A stretch of 64,000 bases of DNA, taken from NCBI GenBank assembly GCA_027922465.2, contig BQMF02000066.1, forward strand, positions 868,001-932,000. Reading direction: 5' to 3'. Under the pieces are notes generated by a model. It searched no databases. It was not told the DNA's origin and worked only from the letters and a program-made list of their open reading frames with translations. Position 1 is the stretch's first letter. The number at the start of each line of letters is the position of its first letter. Both the position numbers and the translations under genes were made by a program. The DNA comes from Turritopsis dohrnii. Taxonomy: Eukaryota > Cnidaria > Hydrozoa > Anthoathecata > Oceaniidae. Below are positions 25,950-37,869 of the stretch, piece by piece.

Positions 25950-26331
25950 CATCTCCTGTTTTTACTTTTTACTTGTTGAAACGTTTTGAATAACTGAGCA
26001 AGAAAATAAATGAAAATGTTCATTTGTGACTTTGTTTCAAGAATGAATATAGATGAAAGCAGAAATCATCAACTTTTGTTGCACAGAGGGTTTTTTGTTT
26101 TGATACAAACCTAACACCTGGACGAAGATTGTGATCTCCGCCGTCGGAACACAAGGGTGATTCAGCTTACGACATACATGCTGCGCCATCTCTATTCATT
26201 TCTCAATTTCTAAGAATCCCATCGCGCATGCGCCGTGATAACAAGCTATTGCGTGCTGCGATTTTCATCGCCGTGATAACAGAATTCTATCAAAAAGAAT
26301 TTGCGCAATTGCTAACGTCAGATAAAATCAG
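25950..26331 (+). promoter_or_regulatory. Promoter and non-coding first exon of the PARP gene
   Basis: This segment has a diverged copy at 58260-58692. The best-conserved blocks are GATTGTGATCTCCGCCGTCGG (26127; in the copy 58486) and the exon end with donor, ATCAG/GTAT (donor 26332; 58693 in the copy), followed by TTTTTATCATTTTA in both. Conservation of the splice donor suggests a 5'-UTR exon ending at 26331, joined to the exon starting at 28035 (acceptor TTTATATTTCAG). The exact transcription start is unknown. The A-rich AGAAAATAAATGAAAATGTT (about 26003-26022) is also kept in the copy. Confidence 0.5.
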
Positions 26332-27179
26332 GTATGCACTTTTTATCATTTTAAAAAATTTAAGATCCTAAAGAAGTATGCCTAATTTTGACTTTCATTT
26401 TTACGGCTTCCATTTTCAAAAACCACCTCACTATCATTGCAACAGTAGATAACTTGCAAATGATTTTTTTGTTTCTATTTGACTTGATGAGACAGATTTT
26501 CAACAATGAGTTATCTGTGTTACTACGGAGGTAGTTAAGGCAAACTGACTGCCAGCTTTGATGGCCATTTTTAATTCTTTAAGAAATTCCTGAGTCCATT
26601 TTACAAATATGATTGAGTTCAAAATGTTGTTTAACTCTTTTTTCAGTATTTTATAATTCCTTTAAATTTTTTTAGATATTTTACTTTTAAACTCTTTCAT
26701 TTGATTTATCCAGTGTATATTTATGATATATTTAGTTAATAGTTCACATTTTGTTAATATTTTCCCGTAATTTTCATTTTATGAGGAAGCAGCACTCTCT
26801 GTTTTTCTCTTAGTTTCGTAGGTAAAAAGACATTTTTTAGAGAGTTCTGACCAAGGCAAACATTTATTTCATAGAATTTAATAGCGAAATACAATCAAAA
26901 TAAGAAAATCCTTTCTGAAAAGTTAATTTAACCATAAAATAAGTTAAGGGAAGGTTTGAAATTATTTTTTATGTATAGATAACCATATAAGAATAGAAAT
27001 ATAAATATTTTTACTATTAATATTTTATTAACATTAGATTAATAAATTTTTAAACAGTTTTCTTCGAAATGGGAATGAAAAAAAATCAGTTATATATATT
27101 TCAAAGAACACAGAGTTTTTGACTTTAAAATCCCTAAAGTCTTTGAAATACCTCATTTTCTCCTCCACTTCTTCCAAGT

Positions 27180-27480
27180 TATGAACGATGCCAGCGTGAA
27201 ATCGTTGCCGAATTCGCAATTCCGGCCAATTTTGGATCGAAATTTTCATAAAAATTTGCACAAAGCAAAAATTGGAAGGAGCCCATTTGGCAGTCATTTT
27301 GTAATATTTGACCCAAATGGGGCAATTGTGCCCAAATTTGGACCAAATTTCGAAAGTTCTCCAATTATCATAAAAATTTGCACAATGTGAAATTGGAAGA
27401 TATTGAATTTTAATTTGCCAGTCATTTTTCTGATTTAAACCAAATTTTGGAAAGGTCTTCAATTTTTACCAAAGTTACCC
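27180..27480. repeat. Dispersed repeat with CCAAATTTGG-type words
   Basis: Contains AATTTGCACAAAGCAAAAATTG and GCAGTCATTTTGTAATATTTGA. A diverged copy in the same orientation is at 35735-35900. Short open frames here on both strands are chance. Located in the 5'-UTR intron of the PARP gene. Confidence 0.55.
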
Positions 27481-28041
27481 ATCTTTAAAACCATTTCGGG
27501 TTGTGGGAACGTTTCGCTATTATTGAGAGTTGATACGCAGTTGTGACATTTTCTGTTATCTTAAATCTCCATGAGACTTTTTGTTTTGCTTCAAGATACT
27601 CTCCTCAAATTCATAAAACTCACGGAAAAGCAAAACCTCCGTCATTGAGGAATAATACAATTTGCATGCTTAATTTTTTGAGTTGCTTTGTTGGCAAGGT
27701 ATAGCATAATATATGCATGTTATAAGTCAGAAAACAGTATTTATGATGCTATAAAACCATGTTTGTCACAAAATCATTGGTGAAAAGCAAGGAGAAAGTA
27801 ATGTAATATGAAGATTTGAAATGTTCACTACATAATAGAAGTGACATCTTTAGCTTGGTGTTGACCGATGTTGCTAGTTGATTTTAATTAATGTTGATGA
27901 AATTTTGAGCTGGCGACTCGGCTGGTTTGACTTGGTAACTAAACTACAAATGTGGGTTGTTCAGAATACTGTCATGTCATGAAAATTTGCATATGTGAAA
28001 AATATTGACTAATGATTTTTTTTTTATATTTCAGAGTATCA

Positions 28042-28206
28042 ATGTAATAAGTTGTAACTGAAACATGGTGACAATTACACAATGTGCTAAAGACTAAATA
28101 CAAGTTCTATGCCACATATATGAAGCTTCAAAATGCAAAAGAAATTATAGGATCATCACCCTCTCAGTTTTGGATTAGGAAGCACACAATTGATAAATGG
28201 CACTAA
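28042..28206 (+). promoter_or_regulatory. Upstream ORFs in the PARP leader
   Basis: The leader part of the exon (28035-28196) holds several ATGs before the main start at 28197: ATG-TAA at 28042, an 11-codon frame at 28065-28097, and a 29-codon frame at 28120-28206. The last overlaps the main ATG in another frame. This arrangement usually lowers initiation at the main start. Confidence 0.45.
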
Positions 28207-31200
28207 ATAGAAAAAGAGGTCAATTACCAGTGTTGCTGTGTAAAAATTATCTTGAAAGGCGATGCCAAAACAGCAACTGTCCACGACTTCATTTTTGTAA
28301 ATATTTCTTGATAAATGGCAGGAAATGTTCCAAACATCATTGTAAATATGGATTTTCTCATGATCCATTAGACGAACACAACAGAAAAATTATGGCTAAG
28401 CGTAATGTTGACCATTATTCAAGTCAACGGCTGGTAGAAACACTTCGTCAGTCATTTCCTCGTATTTGTAAATTTTATTGGGAAAACGATGGAATTTGTG
28501 AAAAGCAAAATTGCAATAGAATTCACATTTGTCATGACTTTAGCAACGGTCAATGTAACGATCAATACTGCTCAAAGTCGCACGATATAAAAGATAATCA
28601 TAATTCACATGTTTTAAAATTGTTTTCCCTTGACAAAATCAAATCATACATTTGGTCAAACATCTTGATATCAGCAAACATCCAGAACGTAGAAAGAGCA
28701 TCGACATCCAGTTCCAGAAAGAAAAGATCCTCATTTCAAATGCAGAAAAATTGGAAATCAGAAACTAATCTTGATTCAGATGGTAAGCTGTTAATGATGT
28801 TATTGGTTTATTTTTTCCTTCAAAAAGTCTGCTGAATTTCTTGCCTCACATGCTCCCATTCTTTGTATACCCTTCATATCTTAACATAAATATCGTAGAT
28901 ATCTCCAAAGTTTACTTGAAAACACCATTTCTAAAGAAAACTTACTTTTTCCATTGCATAACTTCAATATTCGATCTATAAACCATTATCACTTCAATTT
29001 TGAAAATAGCTGAAAGGAAAAGAGATGGTTGCTTTAAGCTTTTTTGTTATAATACTTTTCTTTTCTGTTAGTGCGTTCTTTTAAACCTCCAGGACCAACA
29101 GAACAAGATGTCATATATTATATGTTGGAACAAGGAAATACCAGTATATCTCTCGAATCGCTAAATTACTTTGGTAATGACCAAAAGGCTGAAGAATGGC
29201 TTGTGAAACATCAAGATGCTTTCCGTTTGGAAAGTACTCGTTTTAAAAAAACTGTCCACATTTGTGTTGAAGAAATAAAATCATGTCCTTATTACTGGTC
29301 TAAAAGGGGAAATAGTGTTTGTTCTGAAGCTTCCTGTGGTATGTTTCATGTTTGTTATGATTTCCTTTTTCATGAAAGACACAACAAACGAACATGCAAG
29401 TTTAGCCATGACCTACAGGATTCACACAATCAAATGGTATTATCTAATTTGCAGTTCACCAGGTTAACTGAAACACATATAATGGAGTTGTTAAAAGTTC
29501 GATATCCATTTGTTTGCATGGATTATAATAATTGTGCATGTTTGTTGACTGAAAGGATGTGCACAAAACTTCATATATGTTATGATTATTTGAATGGTAA
29601 TTGTCAGAAAGTGGAAAGCCTTTGCAGATTCAAACACCAGAGTGCATTCAACGGCCAACAAGCTCTGGACATGATGAAGGATTATCATATTAAACCAGAA
29701 GATTTCGAATTTTGTATAATTTTACCTGAACGGAAACATGAAATAAACAAGATGCTTCATTCAAATTCAGGTAAGATAACTGGTTTTATTGATTTTTGTT
29801 GACGTGAAATTCATTCATTAAATTGAAACTTCTTGTGGATTTATTTTGCCTCTGCTCTTATGTTCTTAACAACTGTCATGGTAGTAGAACTAACCAAAGA
29901 AACATGGTAAAGAGGGTAAAACGTATGGCAGAGAGAATCTTGATTGTGTTTGTTTTAACTCATGGATTAATACTTGCAAGAGCTTGTATAGAACATATAG
30001 AACTTGGGGAGGTTTGTTATTGTGAGTCAAAGATCTTCATGTAAATGCAAGAATTTTGCTTTTGCAATTGCTACTTTGAATATTGATATTTTCCCTGGAT
30101 TTTTTGAAATTGAAAAAAAATTGTTTTCTGGGAAAATCCTTTTATGAATTGAACGAATTTGGAACTCGAAACGTTACACTCTAAATGAGACAAGTGAGTT
30201 TCGGGACTTGCTTTGAAGGCCCTTAATGGGGTCAAAATTTCTGGAATTATTGTAAATTATTCATTGAAAGCATTCTAAAAGAATTGTTTTGAAAAGGTAG
30301 AATTAGGAAAATGATCGGTCTTCTTCATTGAGAAAAAGCCTTTTAGCAATCTCTATTATTGCTGTTTTGGAAAAGGTTGAGACTTTGATGGGTCTGTAAA
30401 ATGTTTAAAAGAAAAAAGATTTTTCTATAGACTACACATCAAATTATCTACACTACTGTGTAATTGATGAAAACTAAACGCCAAGACAGAGAATCGGCTA
30501 TTAATATATAGACTAAACGCCATGCCAGCGTAGCTTTCCGCCCACGTTCAGCCTACGTTATGTCGCCCAAAATGTTCACGTAAAATGCAGACCCGTCCCC
30601 CAAAAAAATTAGACCCAAATTTTTTACCGAGATAATTTTCCCTAAACATCGCCTTCCATTTGGGTCCCAACGCAATGGCTTCACACTGACGTCTATACAG
30701 GAAAAGAAATAATTTCTCTCACAGTTCACATCTATCATTTTGCGTGAAAGACAAACAAACAGACGGAGAATCGGCTATCAATATATAGACTAACTAATAT
30801 TATAGCGTCGCTCGCTTCCCATGTTCACCCCAAACTTCGCGTTCCGTTTGGGTCTCAATGCAATGGCTTCACACTGACATCGCTCAAAAAAAGAGGAATA
30901 ACTTCTCTCGCAGCTTACAACCACTATTTTGCATGGCAGACAGACAAACAAACAGACAAACAGACAAAGAATCGGCTATTAATATATAGATTTTTGCCTA
31001 GATCGTTTTTGGGATTTTTTCGATTTGATATTCACCAAATTCAAAGAATTAAAATGTAAAAACAAGTCTTCCTCTTAAAATGCTGTTCTTGATATCTTGT
31101 AAGATATATGACAAATTATTTTTAGACGATTTTAACCCTTGGAAAGATGAAGCCATTTGTCTCCGGTATCTGGCTGGAGAATGTGAAGATTTAAGTTTGT

Positions 31201-34200
31201 GTCATTTGATGCATTCACCAGGAAAACGTCCTTTTCTATGGCAAAATAAAAAAGCAAACGAGGATGGTTGGAATAATTTTTCCTCGGAATTGAATGAGAA
31301 AATGGAGGAAGAGTTTTGTGATCCTTCTAGAGATTCTTGGAGCAGGTATTGTGACCCTCAAAATTATTAGTTGACAAATATCTTCATGAAACTTAATCAA
31401 TTCAAACTGATTAAAAAATTGCATTGCTTTTTTCTTGCTGATCCTTTTGTTTTTTGTTTACTTGTCTGCTTATAGCGATCTTGCCATTAGTTGTGAATCA
31501 TTTGCAACACTTTCTGATATACAATGCAATAAATACAATGACGAAAATGTTGAGATTCGTCGTCTGTCAACAAAGTCATCAGTGAAAGGTCAAAAAGATG
31601 ACTATGGTCTAACAGAATGGCAATGGTATTGGAAAGGAAACACTGAATGGCATAAATATGATAATTTGGTACGATTATTTTGTTTTGTGATCTATCTATA
31701 AAGATGACTTTTGAAATTGTCAGAACTTCAAGAAGTTGATGAAGTTATTTATATAATTCTTGTTTAATATTCAGATTGAAGAAATAGAACTTGCATTTCT
31801 CAAGGGTGAGTTATCATGGCAATTCCAAACTACTCAATTCAATTACATTCTGTTATTTGATACTATGAAGCAGCAGAATCAAGATCCAAGATACCACACA
31901 GAGAGAGCTGTCCGTAGAAGACCTGTTTTTAAAATAAAGGAAGATATGAAAAGGTAACTTACGTTTGAGTTTTCAATTCTAGAGAACGTAGTTTTTCTCA
32001 CTTTTTACTTCACTTACTCTTCGTAACTCTAGAGAATACCCTTATTCTCACTTTTCACTTTACTTATTTACGGTAAGTCTAGAGAACGCAGTTATTCCCA
32101 CTTTTCACTTTACTTACGCAGTTTTTCTAATCTCCGGTGCATTGTAGTAGGGTACAATGAGCCCTTAGAATATTTTCACATATTTTACGCTAATGATCTA
32201 ACCCTAACCCTAACTCTAACAATAACAAAGAAAACCGAAAACAGGCAAAAAACAATAAAGGGTGACCATAAACCGCATATGGTACATAAATGTTTGCAAG
32301 GAAGTATCGAAATTTATAAAATCATTGTCATCACTTTGATCCTTCGTCCACCACAATGAAGAGTTCTTCTTCGATATGTTGCTTAAATAAAAACTTGGAC
32401 CGAGGAAAGTTCTTTAAGTTTTTTAAAGATTTGCCTAGGGTGTTGTTTATAAACAAGTCTCTTCACCAAATTTCCCGAATTTCCCGTGGGAAATAGTCCT
32501 GGCATCATCCGAATTGCTGTAATTAGAAAACCCTCTATAACTCCAGCAAATTTTAATAGTAATTCTATTATGACCTATTCCTGACCCTAACCCTAACAAT
32601 AATGAAGAAAACAGGTCATAAGCGTAAACCACTTTATTGCGTAAGTAAAGTGAAAAGTGAGAATAAGTGCGTTCTCTAGACTTACCGTAAGTAAAGTGAA
32701 AAGCGGGAATAACTGCATTCTCTAGACTTACCGTAAATAAGTAAAGTGAAAAGTGAGAATAAGGGTATTCTCTAGAGTTACGAAGAGTAAGTGAAGTAAA
32801 AAGTGAGAAAAACTACGTTCTCTAGAATTGAAAACTCAAACGGAAAATATGGCACTAATGGGCTTCCGTAGTAACTTTTATAATCAATGATGTTATTTCA
32901 TAGTGGATAATGTCAGGGAAATTAAGCCGTTATATAACGTCCCATTTTTTAATCCCTGTCGCAGTTTGGCGTTTTTGTCAGTTGCTAGCGCTGACTGAAA
33001 TTAACGGTCAAAACATTGTTAGCATGTGTATTGAACAAACAAACCAAGTTTTCCTTCCTTTACCTGCAATGCCTATGGTGTTGGCTGAATAGGGATGGAA
33101 GCTACAAGGAATCTGTTAGGGATGTTTTGATAAATTTTTGGTATAGATAACGTTTTTCGTACCATAGGTACTTCGACATTTTAATTTGACGTAAAAACAT
33201 TTGCAATGATTGCAATTAGCACTTTTGCTCTAATGTCGTGTAATGTTTCTGTGATAAATTTTTATTTATGATTATTGTTTTACATTCATGCAATTTCTTC
33301 AAACTTTCGAACAAAAAGCAACGAAAAGATTTTCACACGCTAGTGATCACAGTTAGTGTAAACAGTTTTCATAAGAAAAATTTTCCTAATGATAAAAATT
33401 AAGGATTTGAAAATTACAAAGACTGGAGGGGTTACAAAGTGCAATAAGCAGGGGTTGAAAATTGCAATAAAATGGATTACAAGGTGGGACGAGATTACAA
33501 GAAACAGCATCAGCCAACAAATAGGTTGAAAAATGTTTTATACAATTGAGGAATTTGTTGGAGCTGCATTATTTGCAAATAACGGAACGGAACGGAAGAG
33601 AACAAGCATTTTTAATGTTGAAAATATTGATGTAAATGCATTTAACTGATTAGGTTTATGCTTGGAAAATATTGAACCTTTCTGCTGAGATAGATCTGAT
33701 TGTTGTAAGAGATCTTATTTATGTTAAGAATCTTTTTTGTGATTTGTTAGACTTCAACCAATATTTATAACGCCTCTACATTGGCCGTTGAATCATAGTG
33801 AAGGAGAAAAAATATCTTTGGATGAATCACACAAGTATCAAGAACTGAAAAATGATTTTGAAAAGACTATGTCCGCACTCGTTTGCAATATTCAGGAGAT
33901 ATGCAACAAAGAACATTATCACATTTACAAAAGGTAAGGTGAAACGTGATACTCTATAACGTATGCGTTTTATCAGGATAACATGCTTCCAAATCCACTC
34001 AAATAATCCCACTCAAATATTCATAAAAATACTACCAAATATGATATGATTAAATAGAAGTAGCAAAAAAGTATAAAGCAAAACATGTAGCTAGCAAAAT
34101 AGCTATTAGAGTTATAAAGATGAGGCACAGACATAAGTGATTTTTTTTATATATATAGACGTTTTTACCATAAAGGAGCACACTTATACTTCATTCATTC

Positions 34201-37200
34201 TCATGAAACTTTCGCCATTTTTGAACTTGAACAATTTTTCAAAAACTATCCTTCACTTTTTCAAGTTCTAAAGGAAATTTTGTTAAGCTGGAGTAAATAT
34301 GAGTGACTTTTATTGGAAATTAAACTGAATTTGTAACAAATAAGAATGAAATTGCCAAAATTAGTAAACACCAATAAATGTTAGTTCATAGAGAATACTA
34401 GTGACAAAAGGGTTACGCTCTTGCATAATCCATATCTAAAAAACAGTTTTTTCACTATGAGCAGTAACCTTAAGCAGTGAGAGAAGAGTCTAATAACAAC
34501 AGGAGTTTCGAATTTAAGAAAAAAAAACGAGAACATTTTTGAGCAAGGGAAATAAATTACGTTGAGCCAAGGTCCATTATATAAGCTGTGCCATGCCGAG
34601 CCGAACTGGGACATTTTACAGCACGGCTCGGCATTTGGTTTTATAAACTGTGCCAAACCGAACACAGAGAAAAAAAGGGAGATCTCTTTTAATTACTAAT
34701 TAAATTTGATACCCTGATTTTTGACGTTTTTGATGAATTTTTAAAATCACAAAAACAGTTTTTCTTTTATAACTTTTCAAATAATGAACAGAATTTAATG
34801 TATGATACATCAAAATTTAAGTTAATCTTTCCTCTTTACGATACAAAAAAGATTTTTTAAAAATTTAATACTTCTTGAGAAAACCCATTCCAAAGAGAGA
34901 AACTTTTTTGTGGCGCACCCGGTATAAAAATCACAAACAAGTGCTTTTTTGGAACTTGGTGCAAGAGAATTTACTTTACTTCCTCTTTAAATATGACGAA
35001 ATGCCCTATTTTCGCTAAAACATGTTGGTTTTAAAGACTTATCTGGAACATACCGCTCAATGACATAGAAATCGTGTTGCATATCATTGCTTATAGTGTG
35101 AACAGAAAGCCAAGCCGATACAAAAATTTGTGTTGGCTATTAACGTCATCTAAGAGTCTTCTGAGAGACTCAGTAATTTTTAAAAATTTATTTTATTTTT
35201 CAGAAAGAAAATCACCATGCAGAAAAAGCTAGGTGATGTCAACGAGAAGTTTCTTTACCATGGCACTGATCATTCTGTCGTAGATGCCATTTGTGCCCAA
35301 AATTTTGATTGGCGATTATGTGGCAAAAATCAAACTTCATATGGAAAGGGGAGTTACTTTTCTACAACTGCATCCTACAGTCATCGTTACACAACAATGG
35401 ATAGCCAGGGTTATCGTTACATGTTTCTTGCATCAATCTTGACTGGGCGTTCTACTGTTGTAAGTTATTAATTCGTTTGTTGATAATGAGTGCACGTATC
35501 AATATTATGCAAATATTATTCCACTAGCCATGCTTTTTTAGCCATAATGTAAGTTGGGTTGAGTTCTCCATAATGATTGCTATTTTGAAGACCTAAAACT
35601 TAAAATGCACTTACCACATGCTTTAAATTCAGAAGCCTTTAGCTACCATGATACAATATTCACTATTACGTAAAGTATTTAAAATACCCGTGGTTTTTCC
35701 TCCTTCTCCTACTACTTCTATAGCTACTACAAGCTATGAACATGACATTGTCGCCAAATTCACAATTTCAGGCAAGTTTGGACTTCCAGTTCACCAATTT
35801 TCATAGAAATTGGCACAAAACACAATTGAAAGGTGCTGATTGCAAATTTGACAGTCATTTTGTCAGGTTTGAGCACAATTTGGCAATCGGCAATGTTGTA
35901 TTTTGGAGATATGTATCGTTGTGTTGTGTCCTGAAGTGCTCAAATCTAGCGACTTGTTGTTTTTTATTAAAACCTTTTTCTTTCACGTTTTTAATCAAAC
36001 CTCTTTATTTGAAAAACTCCTTTTTACGCTTTCAGGTGATATAAGCTCTGGGACCGTTTTGTCTTACTCTCAGGAAAATATAACTGAGAGAAAAAACACT
36101 TCGAAAGTTTTTTCATTCAGCATCTTTTTCTCTAAATTTTTTTATTGTGCTATTGCTAAAACGACACTTATTTATTCCATGTATTCAATTTTAGAAAACC
36201 TGTAAGCAAAGCATACTTAACATAAGAATGATAAGTTGATAAATGAGACCAGTAAAAGTATTGTTAAAATGATGTTAAGGGATAACCAAAAAAATGGACT
36301 TTGATAAATGATGAGTTTTCTGGATAGAATATTTGTTTCATTAAAGTATGGAAATTGACCTTCAATTTCGAAATCAGCTTTACCCTATTAAAACACCTCC
36401 TCGTCTAGCCGAAATGACAGTTTATTGTTGTTATTATTGTTATTATCATTATTTGGTAAGTACAAAGATTGCAGTATGGAAACTGATGTGGACCTAGTAT
36501 AAACAGCACAATATACAAAATATTAAAAACTAATAATTTAGGCTGCGCAAAACAGTATGCGGAATGCTCTTTCAAAACTGTGGAACTTTCAATAAAAGGA
36601 CGGACCCTAGCAATTTTAAAAATAATTCATTGTATAAGTGTTTCTGGGGTATTACCACTTATTTACGAAAAAGTAAACATCATTCTTATTAAATACGAAA
36701 GGAAAATCTTCAATTACATCCGATTTAAAGCATCACTTATAATTTGTTGTTGGTAATAATGTTTGTGGTTTTGAAGCTTTCCTACAGTTAATAATATTCA
36801 TCAAGTGGTTCTTACTTTTAGTTCTTAAAAAACGTTTTGTATTTTTTTCGTGTTTGTTATGTGAACATTTTTTCTACTGTTTATTTATGAATCAAAGTTT
36901 GAAATAAGTTCAAATTTTAAACGTTTAAATTAATATTTCAATTTTGATTTTAGGGACATTCAAGTTTAGTGAGACCTCCTCAGATAACTGCATCAACACA
37001 TGACTTGTATGATAGTTGTGTAAACAATATGCAAAATCCATCCATATATGTCATTTTCGAAAGAGATCAATGCTACCCTCGATATTTGATCAAGTACAAG
37101 GAGACGGCTCATGTAACTGATATGGACCATCAAACCTCCATTGCATCTTACAAGGCAACAAGGTCGGCCATTCATTCCACAACAAGTTCCTCTGTAAAGC

Positions 37201-37580
37201 CAACCCCAGCATCTTTTTTGAGCTCGGCTAGCAACATACAGAATCATGGTAACAGCTATAATAGCACAAATTCATGTAGTACACAGTACACTACAGTAAT
37301 CGCGCCACCAAAGCCTTATGTTTCTAACGTGCCACAATCAGGTAATCAATCTGCTGTAATGTCCTCAACTAATGCAACCCAATTCACTTCATCGTATTCT
37401 TCATTGGCCGTTAATAATATATCTAATCATCATCGAAACACTAGCCTGGGTCGCGGCGAGAATTTTGAAGTGAGTGGGCCCATCAATAAAGGAACAACTC
37501 CTTTCCTGTTGCCCACCATGGTTGGGCGACGACGAAAAAATATTTTTAAACTTTTCGATAACATCGACGAAAACAATTAG
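28197..37580 (+). CDS. ZAP/PARP12-like CCCH-finger mono-ADP-ribosyltransferase, 8 exons
   Basis: Exons: 28197-28782, 29072-29770, 31126-31345, 31476-31668, 31775-31953, 33751-33933, 35204-35459, 36954-37580; 980 residues, phases all agree. Residues 1-195: four CCCH-like fingers (e.g. CKFYWENDGICEKQNCNRIH). Residues 196-428: a possible winged-helix segment, then four more fingers (e.g. CYDYLNGNC). About 435-460: a ninth (CLRYLAGECEDLSLCHLMH). About 550-626: WWE domain (WQWYWKGNTEWHKY to RAVRRRP). 640-821: PARP catalytic domain with H706 (FLYHGT) and Y738 (GKGSYFS); the third position, in YPRYLIKY, is not Glu, as in mono-ADP-ribosylating family members. The last 160 residues are Ser/Thr/Asn-rich and atypical. 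By family, such proteins bind RNA and act in antiviral defence or stress; here that is inference. Poly(A) signal at 37811-37816. Confidence 0.92.
30480..30990. repeat. Tandem copies of a dispersed repeat ending in ATTAATATATAG
   Basis: GAATCGGCTATTAATATATAG recurs at about 30491, 30768 (as CTATCAATATATAG) and 30968. Each follows a purine/pyrimidine run rich in GACAAACAAACAGAC. The shared middle includes TTTGGGTCYCAAYGCAATGG. The unit end looks like a LINE-type or SINE 3' tail. Located in PARP intron 2. Confidence 0.6.
31962..32842. mobile_element. Inverted-repeat element with about 150-bp ends beside PARP exon 5
   Basis: Left end starts CGTTTGAGTTTTCAATTCTA and the right end is its complement. 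The ends consist of repeated TCTAGAGAACGCAGTTATTC / CACTTTTCACTTTACTTA units. The left end lies 8 bases past the exon 5 boundary at 31953, directly behind the donor GTAACTTA. The interior has telomere-like CCCTAACCCTAAC words (32206 and 32584). No clear target duplication. Confidence 0.65.
35735..35900. repeat. Second copy of the 27180 dispersed repeat
   Basis: Shares CATAGAAATTGGCACAAAAC and GACAGTCATTTTGTCAGG-type words with 27240-27310. Located in PARP intron 7. Confidence 0.5.
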
Positions 37581-37769
37581 CTGAGCGTCATTAAATACTG
37601 TATGAAGTAGTTGAAGTTCCGCTCCGATCGCATCGTAGCTTCGTAAAAGTCATACGCTGTTTCAGGGTGATAAGCTTCTCCTGGTTGGTTTTGGATTTCC
37701 TTCAACAAACTGTAGAATTGAATAATTTGGTCGTTTTTGTTTTCGAGGAACTGCAGGTTCGGACACGGC
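37577..37769 (-). CDS. Candidate terminal exon, convergent with the PARP gene, product unknown
   Basis: On the minus strand a frame of about 64 codons has protein-like composition (NDQIIQFYSLLKEIQNQPGE, ETAYDFYEATMRSERNFNYF). It ends with a TAA that overlaps the PARP stop region tail-to-tail. It has no ATG; the only entry would be an acceptor-like AG just before 37769. No other exon was found. It may be a host exon, a transposon relic or chance. Confidence 0.25.
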
Positions 37770-37869
37770 ACTTATCTTCAGAATGTTTGTAGCACAGAAA
37801 TACAGGTAAAAATAAAACATTCAAATCTTATCAAAAATAACCCTATACGAACAAACAACAACTTAGCAC

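Noticed and set aside
27034..27462. 142-codon minus-strand frame with repeated FYDNWRTFEIWSKF-like text
   Set aside because: The region is a dispersed repeat with matching frames on the other strand; no start or splice context.
30553..30738. 61-codon minus-strand frame
   Set aside because: Lies in the repeat ending ATTAATATATAG and is not conserved in the second unit.
32198..32600. CCCTAACCCTAAC words as interstitial telomere
   Set aside because: Only two or three hexamers each, both inside the inverted-repeat element; too short for a telomere relic.
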